The position numbers and the translations under genes are program-made. A stretch of 64,000 nt of DNA. It comes from Zhongshania sp. R06B22. Its GTDB lineage: Bacteria; Pseudomonadota; Gammaproteobacteria; Pseudomonadales; Spongiibacteraceae. The stretch covers positions 1,736,001 to 1,800,000 of the forward strand of contig NZ_JBFRYB010000001.1 of NCBI RefSeq assembly GCF_040892595.1, written 5' to 3'. The notes under the pieces are model-generated. The model was not told where the DNA came from, ran no database searches, and saw only the letters and a program-made list of their open reading frames with translations. This document shows, piece after piece, positions 51,081 to 60,764 of this stretch. Every line of letters starts with the position of its first letter. Positions within the stretch are counted from its first letter, which is position 1.

Positions 51081-51557
51081 CTAGCGCGAAATGGCTGCGG
51101 AAATTTTCGCACGTAGAAACTCAGGATCTTTTTTGGTAAAGCCCATATGCTTTAGGATTAGCTCACCATTGCGATCAAACAAAAATGAGTTCGGCATGCC
51201 GCTAACGCCATACTGAGATGCAACGCTGCCTTTGCTATCAAAGAAGACTGGGAAGTTGGGTTTGAATTCGGCGATGAATTCATCTGCGTTGTCACGGTCT
51301 TCATCGAGGTTAATTGTCACCACAGCTAGATCGTCACCATATTCAGCAGGCAGATCATTCATAAAGGGAAAAGACGCGCGGCATGGGCCACACCAAGATG
51401 CCCAAAAATCTAGATAGACCACTTTGCCGCGGTAATCTTGAAGATTAAACGCAGGGTTTTCAGCGCCACCTGTGGTTTCGGCATAGCTTGTGATTGGTAA
51501 TGCCAGACTGATAATTGCAAAGGTGAAAAAGGCGAGAAGAAATCGGCGCTTATTCAT
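51081..51557 (-). CDS. TlpA-like periplasmic thioredoxin
   Basis: The 158-residue protein has a signal peptide (about 1-26) and a thioredoxin fold with the active site WASWCGPCR (Cys56, Cys59) and the cis-proline loop GVSGMPNSFLF. The TlpA/ResA group reduces disulphides in the periplasm, often for cytochrome or copper-protein maturation. It is the first gene of the five-gene minus-strand unit, 43 bases before the DUF4266 gene. DsbD encoded further down could keep it reduced. Confidence 0.9.
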   Translation of the reverse strand: MNKRRFLLAFFTFAIISLALPITSYAETTGGAENPAFNLQDYRGKVVYLDFWASWCGPCRASFPFMNDLPAEYGDDLAVVTINLDEDRDNADEFIAEFKPNFPVFFDSKGSVASQYGVSGMPNSFLFDRNGELILKHMGFTKKDPEFLRAKISAAISR

Positions 51558-51979
51558 GGGAACCCTTTTGGTCGGTTATTTTAAGACAAGGGTAATTTTC
51601 AAAACTTAAGGAAAAATTAAAAGATGCTATAAAATTTTCTGAACAGGTGGTGGGGAGCGCGAGCAGACGAGATGCTAAATGTAATGCGACTCTAGCGATA
51701 GCTCTGCAGAAGTGCGCTGTTAGACGATGCAAAGTGGTCTAATTTTCGGCAGAAATGTATCAGCGAGCATTGACTTGAGTATTCGGCACTCAGCCATCGT
51801 CAGTTTGATAAGCGAGGTATAAGTAGTATTAATTTATAAATAACAAGATCTAACACTGTGTGTCAGGCGACGATATTAATCAAAAGTGACCGTTATCAGG
51901 CGCTATTGGCGCGATTCACCGTCTGGCGCTGCAGATAAATACTTCAATATATTTTTACGCAGATTACCTAGCGATGACG
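51558..51979. other. intergenic region between the ccoS-linked gene and the tlpA unit
   Basis: These 422 bases are AT-rich with no credible gene. They must hold the promoter of the TlpA-DUF4266-DUF3570-DsbD-ApbE unit. A half-conserved FNR-like TTGATTAATATCG (minus strand, near 51876) is too far and too weak to call. I see no clear terminator of the cco operon. Confidence 0.5.
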
Positions 51980-52819
51980 TTATTCCATGTGCATTAGGTG
52001 TTCTTGCTGGTTTGAGGTGCTGCTGTGGCCAGTGTGTTGAGCATGGGATTTTTCGCCCATAGCGAGCCAAGGTGTTATTGCCAGAGCAATTAATAATATG
52101 GCAAAACCGCGCCGTGCTAAGGGCTTTTTCATCAGCAGGCGGAGGCTGCCTGTCAAACCGCTTACCCCCATCACTGCAGGTACGGTTCCCAGTCCAAAAC
52201 AGAACATGAGCACGCCAGACTGTATTGCGCTGCCGCTTAGCGCCGACCATGCTAAGGCGCTATAGATTAGGCCGCAGGGTAAAAATCCCCATAATCCGCC
52301 AATGGCGAGGGCCTTGCGTGGCGAGTTAACGGGAATAAGGCGCTTGGTGAGAGGTTGAATTCGCTTCCAGACCCCGCCGCCGGCGCTTTCGAGGAAGCGG
52401 GTGAGCTGTGTCCATCCGGCAATGGACAAGGCGACCATTACCAGCATTAGGCTCGCCAGTATGCGTAAGCCTTTGGTGATGTTGGCTAGATCTTCAATAG
52501 CAAAGCTGCTGGCGGTTATGAGCCCCCCAACCAGTCCCCCGGCGAGTGCGCCCAGTAGGGCGTAGCAGCTTATCCGACCGAGCTGAAACAGACTGATAAG
52601 TAGTATTTGATAGAGCTGCTTTTGAAGTTGCGCAGGATCGCGGCGCTCGGCGATGGGAATATACTCAACGGTGGCAGACGCCGTGGATTGAACGGCAGCC
52701 GCGGATGGCGCCGTGCTTGAGGCAAGCAGTCCTGCGATGCCGCCGCACATACCCACGCAGTGCGGACTGCCGATTAAGCCGATCATAAACGCCGCAGAAT
52801 AGCTGATAGCCTCATTCAT
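51980..52819 (-). CDS. SafE/DsbD_2-type membrane protein of the cco cluster
   Basis: The 279-residue inner-membrane protein has about six hydrophobic segments and the motif GSPHCVGMCGGI at residues 17-28, with two cysteines set in Gly-rich context as in DsbD transmembrane domains. Related genes are found at the end of cco maturation clusters and are annotated sulphite exporter TauE/SafE-like or UreH-like; a metal or thiol role in oxidase maturation is suspected. The His-rich C-terminus (HAQHTGHSSTSNQQEHLMH) could bind copper. It overlaps ccoS by 8 bases. Confidence 0.8.
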   Translation of the reverse strand: MNEAISYSAAFMIGLIGSPHCVGMCGGIAGLLASSTAPSAAAVQSTASATVEYIPIAERRDPAQLQKQLYQILLISLFQLGRISCYALLGALAGGLVGGLITASSFAIEDLANITKGLRILASLMLVMVALSIAGWTQLTRFLESAGGGVWKRIQPLTKRLIPVNSPRKALAIGGLWGFLPCGLIYSALAWSALSGSAIQSGVLMFCFGLGTVPAVMGVSGLTGSLRLLMKKPLARRGFAILLIALAITPWLAMGEKSHAQHTGHSSTSNQQEHLMHME

Positions 52820-53021
52820 GCGGCGGTCCGCTGCTCTTTTCTATTTCGGTTTTAGATTTAGGCTGGTCTTTGGTTTCGCCTGGGTCGCTGTCAAACAGAA
52901 TGCGCTGGCCCTCTTTATCCAGATCATCAAACTGATTGTCGCCCACTGCCCAGAAAAACAAAGCCACCATCAGGCAAAAAAATATCAGTGCGACCGGTAA
53001 TAAAATATATAAGCTACCCAT
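52812..53021 (-). CDS. ccoS: CcoS, cbb3 oxidase maturation protein
   Basis: The 69-residue protein has one membrane segment (about residues 3-25) followed by the FixS/CcoS pattern FWAVGDNQFDDLDKEGQRIL. It is needed for insertion of haem and copper into the cbb3 oxidase. The ATG at 53021 has GGAG 7 bases upstream. It overlaps both the ccoI stop and the safE-like start by 8 bases, so all three are coupled. Confidence 0.9.
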   Translation of the reverse strand: MGSLYILLPVALIFFCLMVALFFWAVGDNQFDDLDKEGQRILFDSDPGETKDQPKSKTEIEKSSGPPHE

Positions 53022-55509
53022 GTGCATTCTCCACTGAGGTCTTGACCGGCGCCTGAATAGGCAATTTTTTGCTGTCGCTAAGATTAGCTTTGCCTTTGAT
53101 TCGCAGGGCGTTCAATACCACAACTAGAGAGCTGGTCGACATACCGATGGCAGCCAGCCAAGGTGGCACTAAACCTACCGCAGCCAGTGGCAATGAGGTG
53201 AGGTTATACAGCAGGGCCCAGCCGATGTTTTCTTTCAGCAGTCGCCGGCTTCGTTTTGCGGTGGCAAAGAGCGTGGAAACTGCGCTCAGCGAGTTATCTA
53301 ACAGACTGACATCGGCCTGATTGCGGGTCAGGGCACTGGCGCTACTCATTGCAATGGACATATCCGCAGCGGAGAGAATTGGGGCATCGTTGATACCGTC
53401 GCCCACCATTAACACCCTTTCTCCGGCGGCTTGGTAACGGTGTATCGCTTCCAGCTTGGCGGCAGCGCTGAACTCACCATGATAATCGGGAATATTTAGG
53501 GTATTGGCGATTTTTGCGACGGCTTGGTTTTTGTCGCCGCTGAGAATCGTTATCGCAATGCCTTGGTCGCGAATTTCAGATACCAGCGCGGCGGCCTCGG
53601 GGCGCAGGCTATCTTCGAGTATGAATCTGGCAAGAGGCCCTTTGCTGGAAACCAGATAAACTTCGGTGTTGTTGGCTTCTTGCTCAAGGCTTGGCAAGTC
53701 CGCCAGCGGTATACAAAACCCGCCTTGACCAATTCGGTAGGATTCACCATCGATGTTAGCGGCTATGCCTTCGCCGGCATAAATACTGAGCTTGTGAACT
53801 TCCGGTAAGTCGATGTTCGACGGCCTGCGGAAGGCTTCTGCGACGGGGTGATTGGAATGCTGCTCCAGAGCGGCGGCAATGCGCATTATTTGCTCGTGGT
53901 TATCTTGATAATAGTGGCTGCTTTGAATGTGCGGTTTACCCAGCGTCAGGGTGCCAGTCTTATCAAAAATCACCCGGTCAACCTTGTGCAAGGCTTCAAG
54001 GGTTTGGGTGCTGCGCAATACAATACCGTCGCGTCGCAGGGATGACACCGCCGCTGTGAATGTCGTTGGCGTCGCCAGTGACAGGGCGCAGGGGCAACTG
54101 ACCACGAGCACCGATAGCGCAATGATAAAGGCCTGTTCTGGACTGTGCTGCAGCCAATAAAGATAGCTTGCTAGGGCTAATAATATTACGGCGCTGACAA
54201 AATGACTGGCCAGCCGGTCTGCAAGTTGTGCAAATTTAGGCTTGGCAGCGTGAGCCTGTTCCAACAGCGCTTCCATCTGCACGATGCTGCTTTGACTGGC
54301 GGTGGCGGTGACTTCGATATCCAGACTGCCGTCGATATTTCCGCTGCCGGCCAGTACGGTGCTGCCGATTGCCACCTGCACGGGTAGAAACTCGCCGTTA
54401 AAGGCACTGGTTTCTACGCTGCTTTGGCCGCGCAGGACTCTGCCGTCGATGGGAATGGTTTCACCGGGCACGACACTGATAATATCGCCGCGCTGTAAAT
54501 CTTTCAGTGGTAGCCACTGGTAGCTATTGTCTCCGGCCTGGGTGATTTTTCTGGCGGCCAGCGGCAGCAATACGGTATTGCTGGTTTGTGTTTGTCTTAC
54601 CTTTGCCTGTAAATAACGGCTTAATAGTAGAAAAAAAGTGAACATGCTGACGGTGTCGAAATAGACATGCTCTTGTTGTTGCAGGGTTGCCAACACGCTT
54701 GCCGTAAACGCAGCCACTAGTGCCAGTGATACTGGCACGTCCATGCCGGGTTGTCCGGCTTTCAGTGATCGCCACGCGCCGCGGAAAAACGGCTGTGCTG
54801 AGTAAAGCAAAACCGGGGTGGCGACCGCGAGACTGAAATAGCGTAGTAAATTGCGCGTGGTGTCATCCATGCCCTGAAAGTCACCGGCGTATAAACCAAT
54901 GGCAACCATGCCGACCTGCATCATACCAATACCTGCCAGACCTAGGCGGCGCAGCAAGCCGTCAAGCTCCTCTTGCAAGTGTTGGTCACGATTGGCGGGG
55001 GAGTAGGGCAGTGCCTGATAGCCTAGCTGATGAATGGCTATCATGATTTCGCTCATCTTGATCTCATCGCGTCGCCAGCGAATTGTGACAAGGGCGTTTT
55101 GTAGATGAACGCTTACTGACTCAATACCGGGCAAGCGCTGCAGACGATTTTCGATCAACCACGCGCAGGCAGCGCAGTGCAGCCCAGCTACGCTCAGCCT
55201 GCTTTCCTGGCGCGTTCCACTGTCATCGAGGGCGTGGCTAAAATCTGCTAGCACCCCTGGATTATCGTAAAGGCTGTAATCTTCGTCGCGAGAGTCTGGT
55301 GTTGCTGGGTTGTCGCTGCGGAATCGGTAGTAGTCATTAAGCCCCGATCCAAGAATACACTGGGCGACGGCAAGGCAGCCGCGGCAGCACATGGCGCGCT
55401 GCTTGCCTTCTATCTCAATCGAGAGGGTTAGCGACGCTGGGACATTTTCGCCACAGTGGTAACAATATTTATCCACCTTATCGGACTCGTGAAAGAGCGG
55501 CTTAGACAT
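53014..55509 (-). CDS. ccoI: CcoI, copper P-type ATPase for cbb3 oxidase
   Basis: The 831-residue protein has an N-terminal Cys-rich region (CYHCG; CCRGC), a heavy-metal domain with GLHCAACAW (Cys112, Cys115), eight membrane segments, the metal channel motif VVSCPCALS, the phosphorylation site DKTGTLT and the hinge MVGDGINDAPIL. It exports copper for assembly of the oxidase rather than for resistance, as its place between fixH and ccoS shows. Its start touches the fixH stop. Confidence 0.95.
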   Translation of the reverse strand: MSKPLFHESDKVDKYCYHCGENVPASLTLSIEIEGKQRAMCCRGCLAVAQCILGSGLNDYYRFRSDNPATPDSRDEDYSLYDNPGVLADFSHALDDSGTRQESRLSVAGLHCAACAWLIENRLQRLPGIESVSVHLQNALVTIRWRRDEIKMSEIMIAIHQLGYQALPYSPANRDQHLQEELDGLLRRLGLAGIGMMQVGMVAIGLYAGDFQGMDDTTRNLLRYFSLAVATPVLLYSAQPFFRGAWRSLKAGQPGMDVPVSLALVAAFTASVLATLQQQEHVYFDTVSMFTFFLLLSRYLQAKVRQTQTSNTVLLPLAARKITQAGDNSYQWLPLKDLQRGDIISVVPGETIPIDGRVLRGQSSVETSAFNGEFLPVQVAIGSTVLAGSGNIDGSLDIEVTATASQSSIVQMEALLEQAHAAKPKFAQLADRLASHFVSAVILLALASYLYWLQHSPEQAFIIALSVLVVSCPCALSLATPTTFTAAVSSLRRDGIVLRSTQTLEALHKVDRVIFDKTGTLTLGKPHIQSSHYYQDNHEQIMRIAAALEQHSNHPVAEAFRRPSNIDLPEVHKLSIYAGEGIAANIDGESYRIGQGGFCIPLADLPSLEQEANNTEVYLVSSKGPLARFILEDSLRPEAAALVSEIRDQGIAITILSGDKNQAVAKIANTLNIPDYHGEFSAAAKLEAIHRYQAAGERVLMVGDGINDAPILSAADMSIAMSSASALTRNQADVSLLDNSLSAVSTLFATAKRSRRLLKENIGWALLYNLTSLPLAAVGLVPPWLAAIGMSTSSLVVVLNALRIKGKANLSDSKKLPIQAPVKTSVENAHG

Positions 55510-56063
55510 TATTGAGCAGCGGATAAATTAATGGTTTTGTAGCCTGCGCTTGAGGCGGTCAATGTGACCTCCGATTTCAGCCTCCAGCTTCCCGGGGTGT
55601 CGACTGATTCTGGTTTGATAGGACGGTCTTCAAGAGTCACATACCAGCGGCCACTGGGTAGGTCTTTGAGTTGGGCCATATACTGAGCCTGGCCCTGGTT
55701 GGTGAGCACGGTAGTAAAGTCGTTGGCCTCGTAGGTCGGATGCTGCCAATGTAGAAGTAAATGGTCAGGTGCGTTTTGCAAGCCCAATAGACTCACCGCA
55801 ATGGTGTCGGGCGCGGTGATACGTATTTGCGCGCCTAGATTCATTGCCGTGGCGAGATCATCTTGGGCGAGGTAGCGATTGATAGCGAGGCCGTCGCGGT
55901 AGTAATTATCGTCGACCAGATTGTCGCTATATCGCACTGCAATCACCAGCGTGCTGATGCTGGCGATAACCACGGTTCCCGGCAAAATCAACAAAAACCA
56001 GGGCCAGAATTGGCGGTACCAAGGTGATGTGTCCATGTCATTCAAACGCTCTTGCGCCATCAT
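55509..56063 (-). CDS. fixH: FixH-family cbb3 oxidase assembly protein
   Basis: The 184-residue protein has one membrane segment (about residues 20-42; FWPWFLLILPGTVVIASIST) and a periplasmic domain (DNLVDDNYYRDGLAINRYLA) as in FixH/CcoH. It stabilises the oxidase complex during assembly. The ATG at 56063 has GGTGAG upstream; the frame is open further into ccoG but that part is not FixH-like. An ATG at 56060 is equally possible. Confidence 0.9.
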   Translation of the reverse strand: MMAQERLNDMDTSPWYRQFWPWFLLILPGTVVIASISTLVIAVRYSDNLVDDNYYRDGLAINRYLAQDDLATAMNLGAQIRITAPDTIAVSLLGLQNAPDHLLLHWQHPTYEANDFTTVLTNQGQAQYMAQLKDLPSGRWYVTLEDRPIKPESVDTPGSWRLKSEVTLTASSAGYKTINLSAAQ

Positions 56064-56073
56064 ATACTCACCC

Positions 56074-57543
56074 TTAGTGCTCACTGCCAGGCGCAATAAA
56101 GCGACTTTCGACGGTGACAGTTTTATCCAGATTATCGGTGGCGGCGGCAATAAAACTGACGGCTACCGATGGTGTTTTTAAACTACCCGGTTCGGCTAGT
56201 AATTGGATGTTCAATTCGCGGACTTCACCGCTCTCAACTCTTAGCGCTTTGCTGCCCCTAAGTTGAAGTTCTGCCGTGCTGTTAATACGCAGTTGATAGT
56301 CGTGATCTTGTTCGGTTTTGTTGGCAATTCTTAAGGTATAGCGGTTTTCGATTAAACCATCAACGCTCTGGAAGTATAGGGCTTGGCGATCTCGCAATAC
56401 GCTGAGTACCAGAGTGTCGCGGGTAATCATGCGGTAGCCAAGTAGCGAGCACATGATCAGCACAGCAATAACATAGCCGACAAGTCTGGGCCTGATGATG
56501 CGCAGTGGCTTGCCGCTTAGGGCGTTTTCGGTGGTGTAGCTAATCAGACCCTTGGGGTAGTTCATTTTTGCCATGACGGAGTTGCAGGCATCCACGCACA
56601 GTGCGCAGCCTATGCACTCGTATTGCAGGCCGTTGCGAATATCGATGCCTGTCGGGCAGACTTGCACGCAGAGCTGACAGTCAATGCAATCGCCTAGTCC
56701 GACCTCAGCAGATGTCTCATTGCGCTTGCGTGAGCCCCGAGGATCACCGCGCGCGCTGTCGTAAGAGATGATGAGGGTGTCGCGGTCAAACATGGCCGAC
56801 TGAAACCGCGCGTAGGGACACATATGCATGCACACCTGCTCGCGCATCCAGCCTGCGTTTAGATACGTTAGCAGGGTGAAAATGAAAATCCAGACGCCGG
56901 CCCAGGCGCTGACCGAAAGGCTAAATAGGCCGTAGCCAAGCTCATCAATAGGGGTGAAATAGCCGACAAAAGTAAAGCCGGTGAGAAAGGCAAATCCAAG
57001 CCACATACCGTGTTTGAGAAATTTCTTGAGCGCTTTACTGGGTGTCCAGGGCGCTTTGTCGAGCTTTATACGTTGATTGCGGCTACCTTCAACGCGTTGT
57101 TCTATCCACATGAAAATACTGGTCCACACGGTCTGTGGACAGGTATAGCCACACCACACACGGCCAGCGAAGTTGGTTACCGCAAACAGGCCAAAAGCCG
57201 CAATGATCAACACCCATCCCAGCATCGACATATCTTGGGGCCAGAATGTCAGCCCCAGAATATGAAATTTACGTGCAGGTAGGTCGAACAATACTGCCTG
57301 CCGGTCGCCCCATTGAAGCCAAGGTAGCAGCAAGTAGCCCATTAACAGTGGCCATCCGGTAAACATCCGCAGCCGTTGAAATAAGCCCTCGATCTTGCGG
57401 GTGTAAATCTTTTCCCGCTTTTGATAAAGATCGATTTCCGACACTTCCGCTGGCGCAAATTCGTGCACCGAGATTAAATCGGGATCAGTGTTCGATACCT
57501 CTTCACTGCTAGCGGGCGTGATGTAAGGGGGCTTGCTAGTCAC
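56074..57543 (-). CDS. ccoG: CcoG, 4Fe-4S membrane protein of cbb3 oxidase assembly
   Basis: The 489-residue protein has about five membrane segments, the motif WCGYTCPQTVW near residue 130, two ferredoxin-type clusters (CIDCQLCVQVCPTGID and CIGCALCVDACNSVM near 285-320) and a C-terminal Ig-like domain. CcoG reduces copper during delivery to the oxidase. It lies 13 bases after ccoP and 10 bases before fixH. Confidence 0.95.
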   Translation of the reverse strand: MTSKPPYITPASSEEVSNTDPDLISVHEFAPAEVSEIDLYQKREKIYTRKIEGLFQRLRMFTGWPLLMGYLLLPWLQWGDRQAVLFDLPARKFHILGLTFWPQDMSMLGWVLIIAAFGLFAVTNFAGRVWCGYTCPQTVWTSIFMWIEQRVEGSRNQRIKLDKAPWTPSKALKKFLKHGMWLGFAFLTGFTFVGYFTPIDELGYGLFSLSVSAWAGVWIFIFTLLTYLNAGWMREQVCMHMCPYARFQSAMFDRDTLIISYDSARGDPRGSRKRNETSAEVGLGDCIDCQLCVQVCPTGIDIRNGLQYECIGCALCVDACNSVMAKMNYPKGLISYTTENALSGKPLRIIRPRLVGYVIAVLIMCSLLGYRMITRDTLVLSVLRDRQALYFQSVDGLIENRYTLRIANKTEQDHDYQLRINSTAELQLRGSKALRVESGEVRELNIQLLAEPGSLKTPSVAVSFIAAATDNLDKTVTVESRFIAPGSEH

Positions 57544-57556
57544 GTATTGCTACCCC

Positions 57557-58462
57557 TTATGGTTTAGCCTTGGCAGGTGATACTGGATTCGATAGCGAGT
57601 AAACATAAGCCGTTAACAGGTGAATCTTGTCAGCGCTCAAGGTTTCGCCTTGGGCAGGCATTTTGCCGTTGCGCCCCAATGCAAGGGTCTGTTTCACTTG
57701 GCCGGGATCACCGCCGTAGAGCCAGATGTCATCGTTGAGTCTAGGTGCGCCCATTAGTGGGTTACCGCTACCATCAGGCATATGGCAGGCAGCACATAGC
57801 ATCGCAAATTTCTCGGCAGCAGCGGGGTATTGTTCAGCTGCATTTCCCTTGGACAGAGCGACCACATAGCCCGTCATATCTGTTAGGCCTTGTTCGCCTA
57901 ATATTGACTCCCAAGCTGGCATCATGCCGTTGCGGCCAGCGGCAATGGAATGTTTTATTTCCTGGGCGCTACTGCCGTACAACCAGTCCTTGTCGGTAAG
58001 GTTGGGGAAACCGTAGCCGCCCTTGGCCTCAGTACCGTGGCAAATAGCGCAGTTGTTCGAGAATATCCGTCGGCCCAAGCGCATTGCCTTATTGTTTTCA
58101 GCGAGTTGCTCCACTGGGGTGCTGACGTAGCCTGCATAGAGTTCAGCTGTTTTTGCATCTGCCTTGTCAACATCTGCTTGCCATTGACCGACCGAGGTCC
58201 AGCCCAGTACACCTTTGAAATTACCCAGACCCGGGTAGGCAATCAGATAGCCGACTGCAAACACGATGCTGATAACAAACATTTTGAACCACCAGCTTGG
58301 CAGGGGATTGTCGTACTCCTCGATGCCGTCATAAACATGGCCGGTGGTTGGGTTTTCTTCATCTTTGACGGTGGTAGTACGGTTGGCTAGCAAAAGCCAA
58401 GTCACAAGTACCAAGGTGATCACCGTCAATATGATGATCCATGCGCTCCAAAAACTAGTCAT
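57557..58462 (-). CDS. ccoP: CcoP, dihaem cytochrome c subunit of cbb3 oxidase
   Basis: The 301-residue protein has two N-terminal membrane segments (about 5-26 and 58-77) and two c-haem sites, C138-AI-C141-H142 and C223-AA-C226-H227, each followed by a methionine ligand segment (GMMPAWESIL; KMPAQG). It takes electrons into the oxidase. The ATG at 58462 has GGGGAT upstream and overlaps ccoQ by 8 bases; longer in-frame starts lie inside ccoQ. Confidence 0.95.
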   Translation of the reverse strand: MTSFWSAWIIILTVITLVLVTWLLLANRTTTVKDEENPTTGHVYDGIEEYDNPLPSWWFKMFVISIVFAVGYLIAYPGLGNFKGVLGWTSVGQWQADVDKADAKTAELYAGYVSTPVEQLAENNKAMRLGRRIFSNNCAICHGTEAKGGYGFPNLTDKDWLYGSSAQEIKHSIAAGRNGMMPAWESILGEQGLTDMTGYVVALSKGNAAEQYPAAAEKFAMLCAACHMPDGSGNPLMGAPRLNDDIWLYGGDPGQVKQTLALGRNGKMPAQGETLSADKIHLLTAYVYSLSNPVSPAKAKP

Positions 58463-58634
58463 TTTTATCCCCATTTGGCGTCTTCTTGAGGTCGTCTTCG
58501 CCATCCTCAACGAAGGGTAGATTGGCCGCGTCGTCGTAGTAGGAATTGCGTTTTCGATACACGCTTATCGTTAAACCGACAAACGCGAGGAAGATCAATA
58601 GTGTTGAAATTGCCCTTAGGCTGTCTTGGTCCAT
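58455..58634 (-). CDS. ccoQ: CcoQ, small cbb3 oxidase subunit
   Basis: A 59-codon frame fills the gap between ccoO and ccoP. It starts MDQDSLRAISTLLIFLAFVG, one membrane helix at about residues 8-26, followed by the usual YRKRN basic patch and an acidic tail (FVEDGEDDLKK). CcoQ stabilises the CcoNOP complex. The ATG at 58634 has GGAGCGGG upstream. Position and sequence pattern leave little doubt. Confidence 0.92.
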   Translation of the reverse strand: MDQDSLRAISTLLIFLAFVGLTISVYRKRNSYYDDAANLPFVEDGEDDLKKTPNGDKND

Positions 58635-58644
58635 ATCCCGCTCC

Positions 58645-59253
58645 TCAGCGCTTGTACTTCAACAGCGTACCCAATTGCTGCAGGTAGGCGACGACGGCGT
58701 CAATTTCAAGCTGGCCGTCAACGATTTCTGCGGCACCGGCGATATCTGCATCGGTGTAAGGCACGCCCACTTTGCGCAGCGCAGTCATTTTTTTGCCCAC
58801 TAGCTCGGCGTCAATGACGTTCTGGAACAACCAGGGGTAGCTGGGCATAATCGATTCCGGCACCACATCGCGGGGATTGTATAAGTGAGCGCGATGCCAT
58901 TCATCGCTGTATCGCTCGCCAACACGCGCTAGATCAGGCCCGGTGCGCTTGGAACCCCAGAGGAAAGGGTGTTCGTAAACGTGCTCACCCGCCACGGAGT
59001 AGTGGCCATAGCGTTCGGTTTCGGAGCGCAGTGGTCTGATCATCTGTGAATGACAAACATTACAGCCTTCGCGGATATAAATATCACGCCCGGTCAACTC
59101 CATGGCGCCTAGGGGTTTTAAGCCTTCAATCGGTTCTGTAGTTTGCTTCTGGAAAAACAGCGGAACCAGTTCAACCAAGCTGCCAAAGCTGATGGCAACG
59201 ATGATGAAGACAATCATTAGGCCGATATTTTTTTCGACGATTTCGTGTTTCAT
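58645..59253 (-). CDS. ccoO: CcoO, monohaem cytochrome c subunit of cbb3 oxidase
   Basis: The 202-residue protein has an N-terminal membrane anchor (about residues 10-32) and the c-haem site C64-NV-C67-H68 ([18 protein letters not shown]). The motif [20 protein letters not shown] supplies the methionine ligand. It relays electrons from CcoP to CcoN. It overlaps ccoN by 4 bases. Confidence 0.96.
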   Translation of the reverse strand: MKHEIVEKNIGLMIVFIIVAISFGSLVELVPLFFQKQTTEPIEGLKPLGAMELTGRDIYIREGCNVCHSQMIRPLRSETERYGHYSVAGEHVYEHPFLWGSKRTGPDLARVGERYSDEWHRAHLYNPRDVVPESIMPSYPWLFQNVIDAELVGKKMTALRKVGVPYTDADIAGAAEIVDGQLEIDAVVAYLQQLGTLLKYKR

Positions 59254-60680
59254 GCTGTTGCCTCCGCGGTGACGGCAGTGGACGCAGTTTGTTCTTTACG
59301 AATGGTCATCCACACATTCCAGGCCATGATTAGCATACCGACAAAGAACATGCCGCCGCCTAAGAAGCGCACTAGATAACCGGGGTGACTGGCGACAACA
59401 GATTCAGCAAAGCTATAAGTTAGGCTGCCATCGCTGTTATAGGCGCGCCACATTAAGCCCTGGATAATGCCGTTGACCCACATAGAGGCGATGTACAATA
59501 CGGTACCGATGGTTGATAGCCAGAAGTGCAGATTAATGGCGGGAATGCTGTACATTTTTGCGCGGTGATACAGCACCGGCACCATGTGATAGACCATGCC
59601 GATAGAAATCATCGCCACCCAGCCCAGTGCGCCGGAATGAACGTGGCCGATGGTCCAGTCGGTATAGTGCGACAGTGAATTGACTGTCTTAATAGACATC
59701 ATCGGGCCTTCAAAGGTGGACATGCCGTAGAAGGACAGAGACACCACCAGAAAGCGCAGAATTGGATCGTCGCGCAGTTTATGCCAAGCGCCAGACAAGG
59801 TCATAATGCCGTTAATCATGCCGCCCCAAGACGGCGCCAGCAGAATTAATGACATTACCATGCCCAAGCTCTGAGCCCAGTCAGGCAGTGCGGTGTAATG
59901 CAAGTGATGAGGGCCGGCCCAGATGTATACCGCCACCAGTGCCCAGAAGTGAACGATCGACAAGCGGTAAGAGTAAACCGGACGTCCAGCCTGCTTGGGC
60001 ACAAAGTAATACATCATGCCCAAAAAGCCTGCGGTCAAGAAAAAGCCTACCGCGTTATGGCCGTACCACCACTGAACCATGGCATCTACCGCGCCCGCAT
60101 AGGCCGAGTAGGATTTGCCGAGGGTTACGGGGATGGCCATGCTGTTGATGATGTGAAGGACCGCAATGGTGATGATAAAGGCGCCGTAGAACCAGTTAGC
60201 GACGTAGATGTGTTGGGTGCGGCGTTTCATTATGGTGCCGAAAAACACAATGGCGTAGGCCACCCAGACCACGGTAATCAGAATATCGATGGGCCATTCA
60301 AGTTCGGCGTATTCCTTGCCGGAGGTCATGCCCATAGGCAGGGTAATAGCCGCCAGCACAATCACCAGATTCCAGCCCCAGAATACAAATGCGGCGAGTT
60401 TCTTGGCGAATAGCTCAGCCTGACAGGTGCGCTGCACCACGTAGAACGAGGAGCCTATTAAGGCGCTGCCACCAAAGGCGAAAATAACGGCATTGGTGTG
60501 CAGCGGTCGCAGGCGGCCGAAGCTTAGCCAAGGAGTATCGAAATTCAGCGTTGGCCACACCAGCTGACCGGCGATCAGCAAACCGACAGCCATGCCGACG
60601 ATGCCCCAAACCACGGTCATGATGATGAATTTTCGCACCACATCGTAGCTGTATACAGGTGCAGGGAGATTAGATTCCAT
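59250..60680 (-). CDS. ccoN: CcoN, catalytic subunit of cbb3 cytochrome oxidase
   Basis: The 476-residue protein has about twelve membrane segments and the haem-copper ligands: [16 protein letters not shown] near residue 60, [20 protein letters not shown] (CuB His), [14 protein letters not shown], and [13 protein letters not shown] near 345. It reduces oxygen at very low concentrations. The ATG at 60680 has AAGGA 7 bases upstream; a second in-frame ATG 18 bases earlier lacks one. The 84-base gap to the Yip1-family gene has no FNR box, so expression probably depends on the promoter at 61446. Confidence 0.97.
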   Translation of the reverse strand: MESNLPAPVYSYDVVRKFIIMTVVWGIVGMAVGLLIAGQLVWPTLNFDTPWLSFGRLRPLHTNAVIFAFGGSALIGSSFYVVQRTCQAELFAKKLAAFVFWGWNLVIVLAAITLPMGMTSGKEYAELEWPIDILITVVWVAYAIVFFGTIMKRRTQHIYVANWFYGAFIITIAVLHIINSMAIPVTLGKSYSAYAGAVDAMVQWWYGHNAVGFFLTAGFLGMMYYFVPKQAGRPVYSYRLSIVHFWALVAVYIWAGPHHLHYTALPDWAQSLGMVMSLILLAPSWGGMINGIMTLSGAWHKLRDDPILRFLVVSLSFYGMSTFEGPMMSIKTVNSLSHYTDWTIGHVHSGALGWVAMISIGMVYHMVPVLYHRAKMYSIPAINLHFWLSTIGTVLYIASMWVNGIIQGLMWRAYNSDGSLTYSFAESVVASHPGYLVRFLGGGMFFVGMLIMAWNVWMTIRKEQTASTAVTAEATA

Positions 60681-60764
60681 GAAAGGATCCTTCAACATTT
60701 AAAGTAAAACGGTTCAGTGCTAATACAGCGCAGTGGTGGCAAAGCCGCCACCGCTTCTTAAGTA

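Noticed and set aside
51870-51890. FNR-like box before the tlpA unit
   Set aside because: TTGATTAATATCG has two mismatches in the right half and lies over 300 bases from the first gene.
51903-52250. 115-codon minus-strand frame
   Set aside because: It is a shadow of the SafE-like gene and continues into the gap without domain or start signal.
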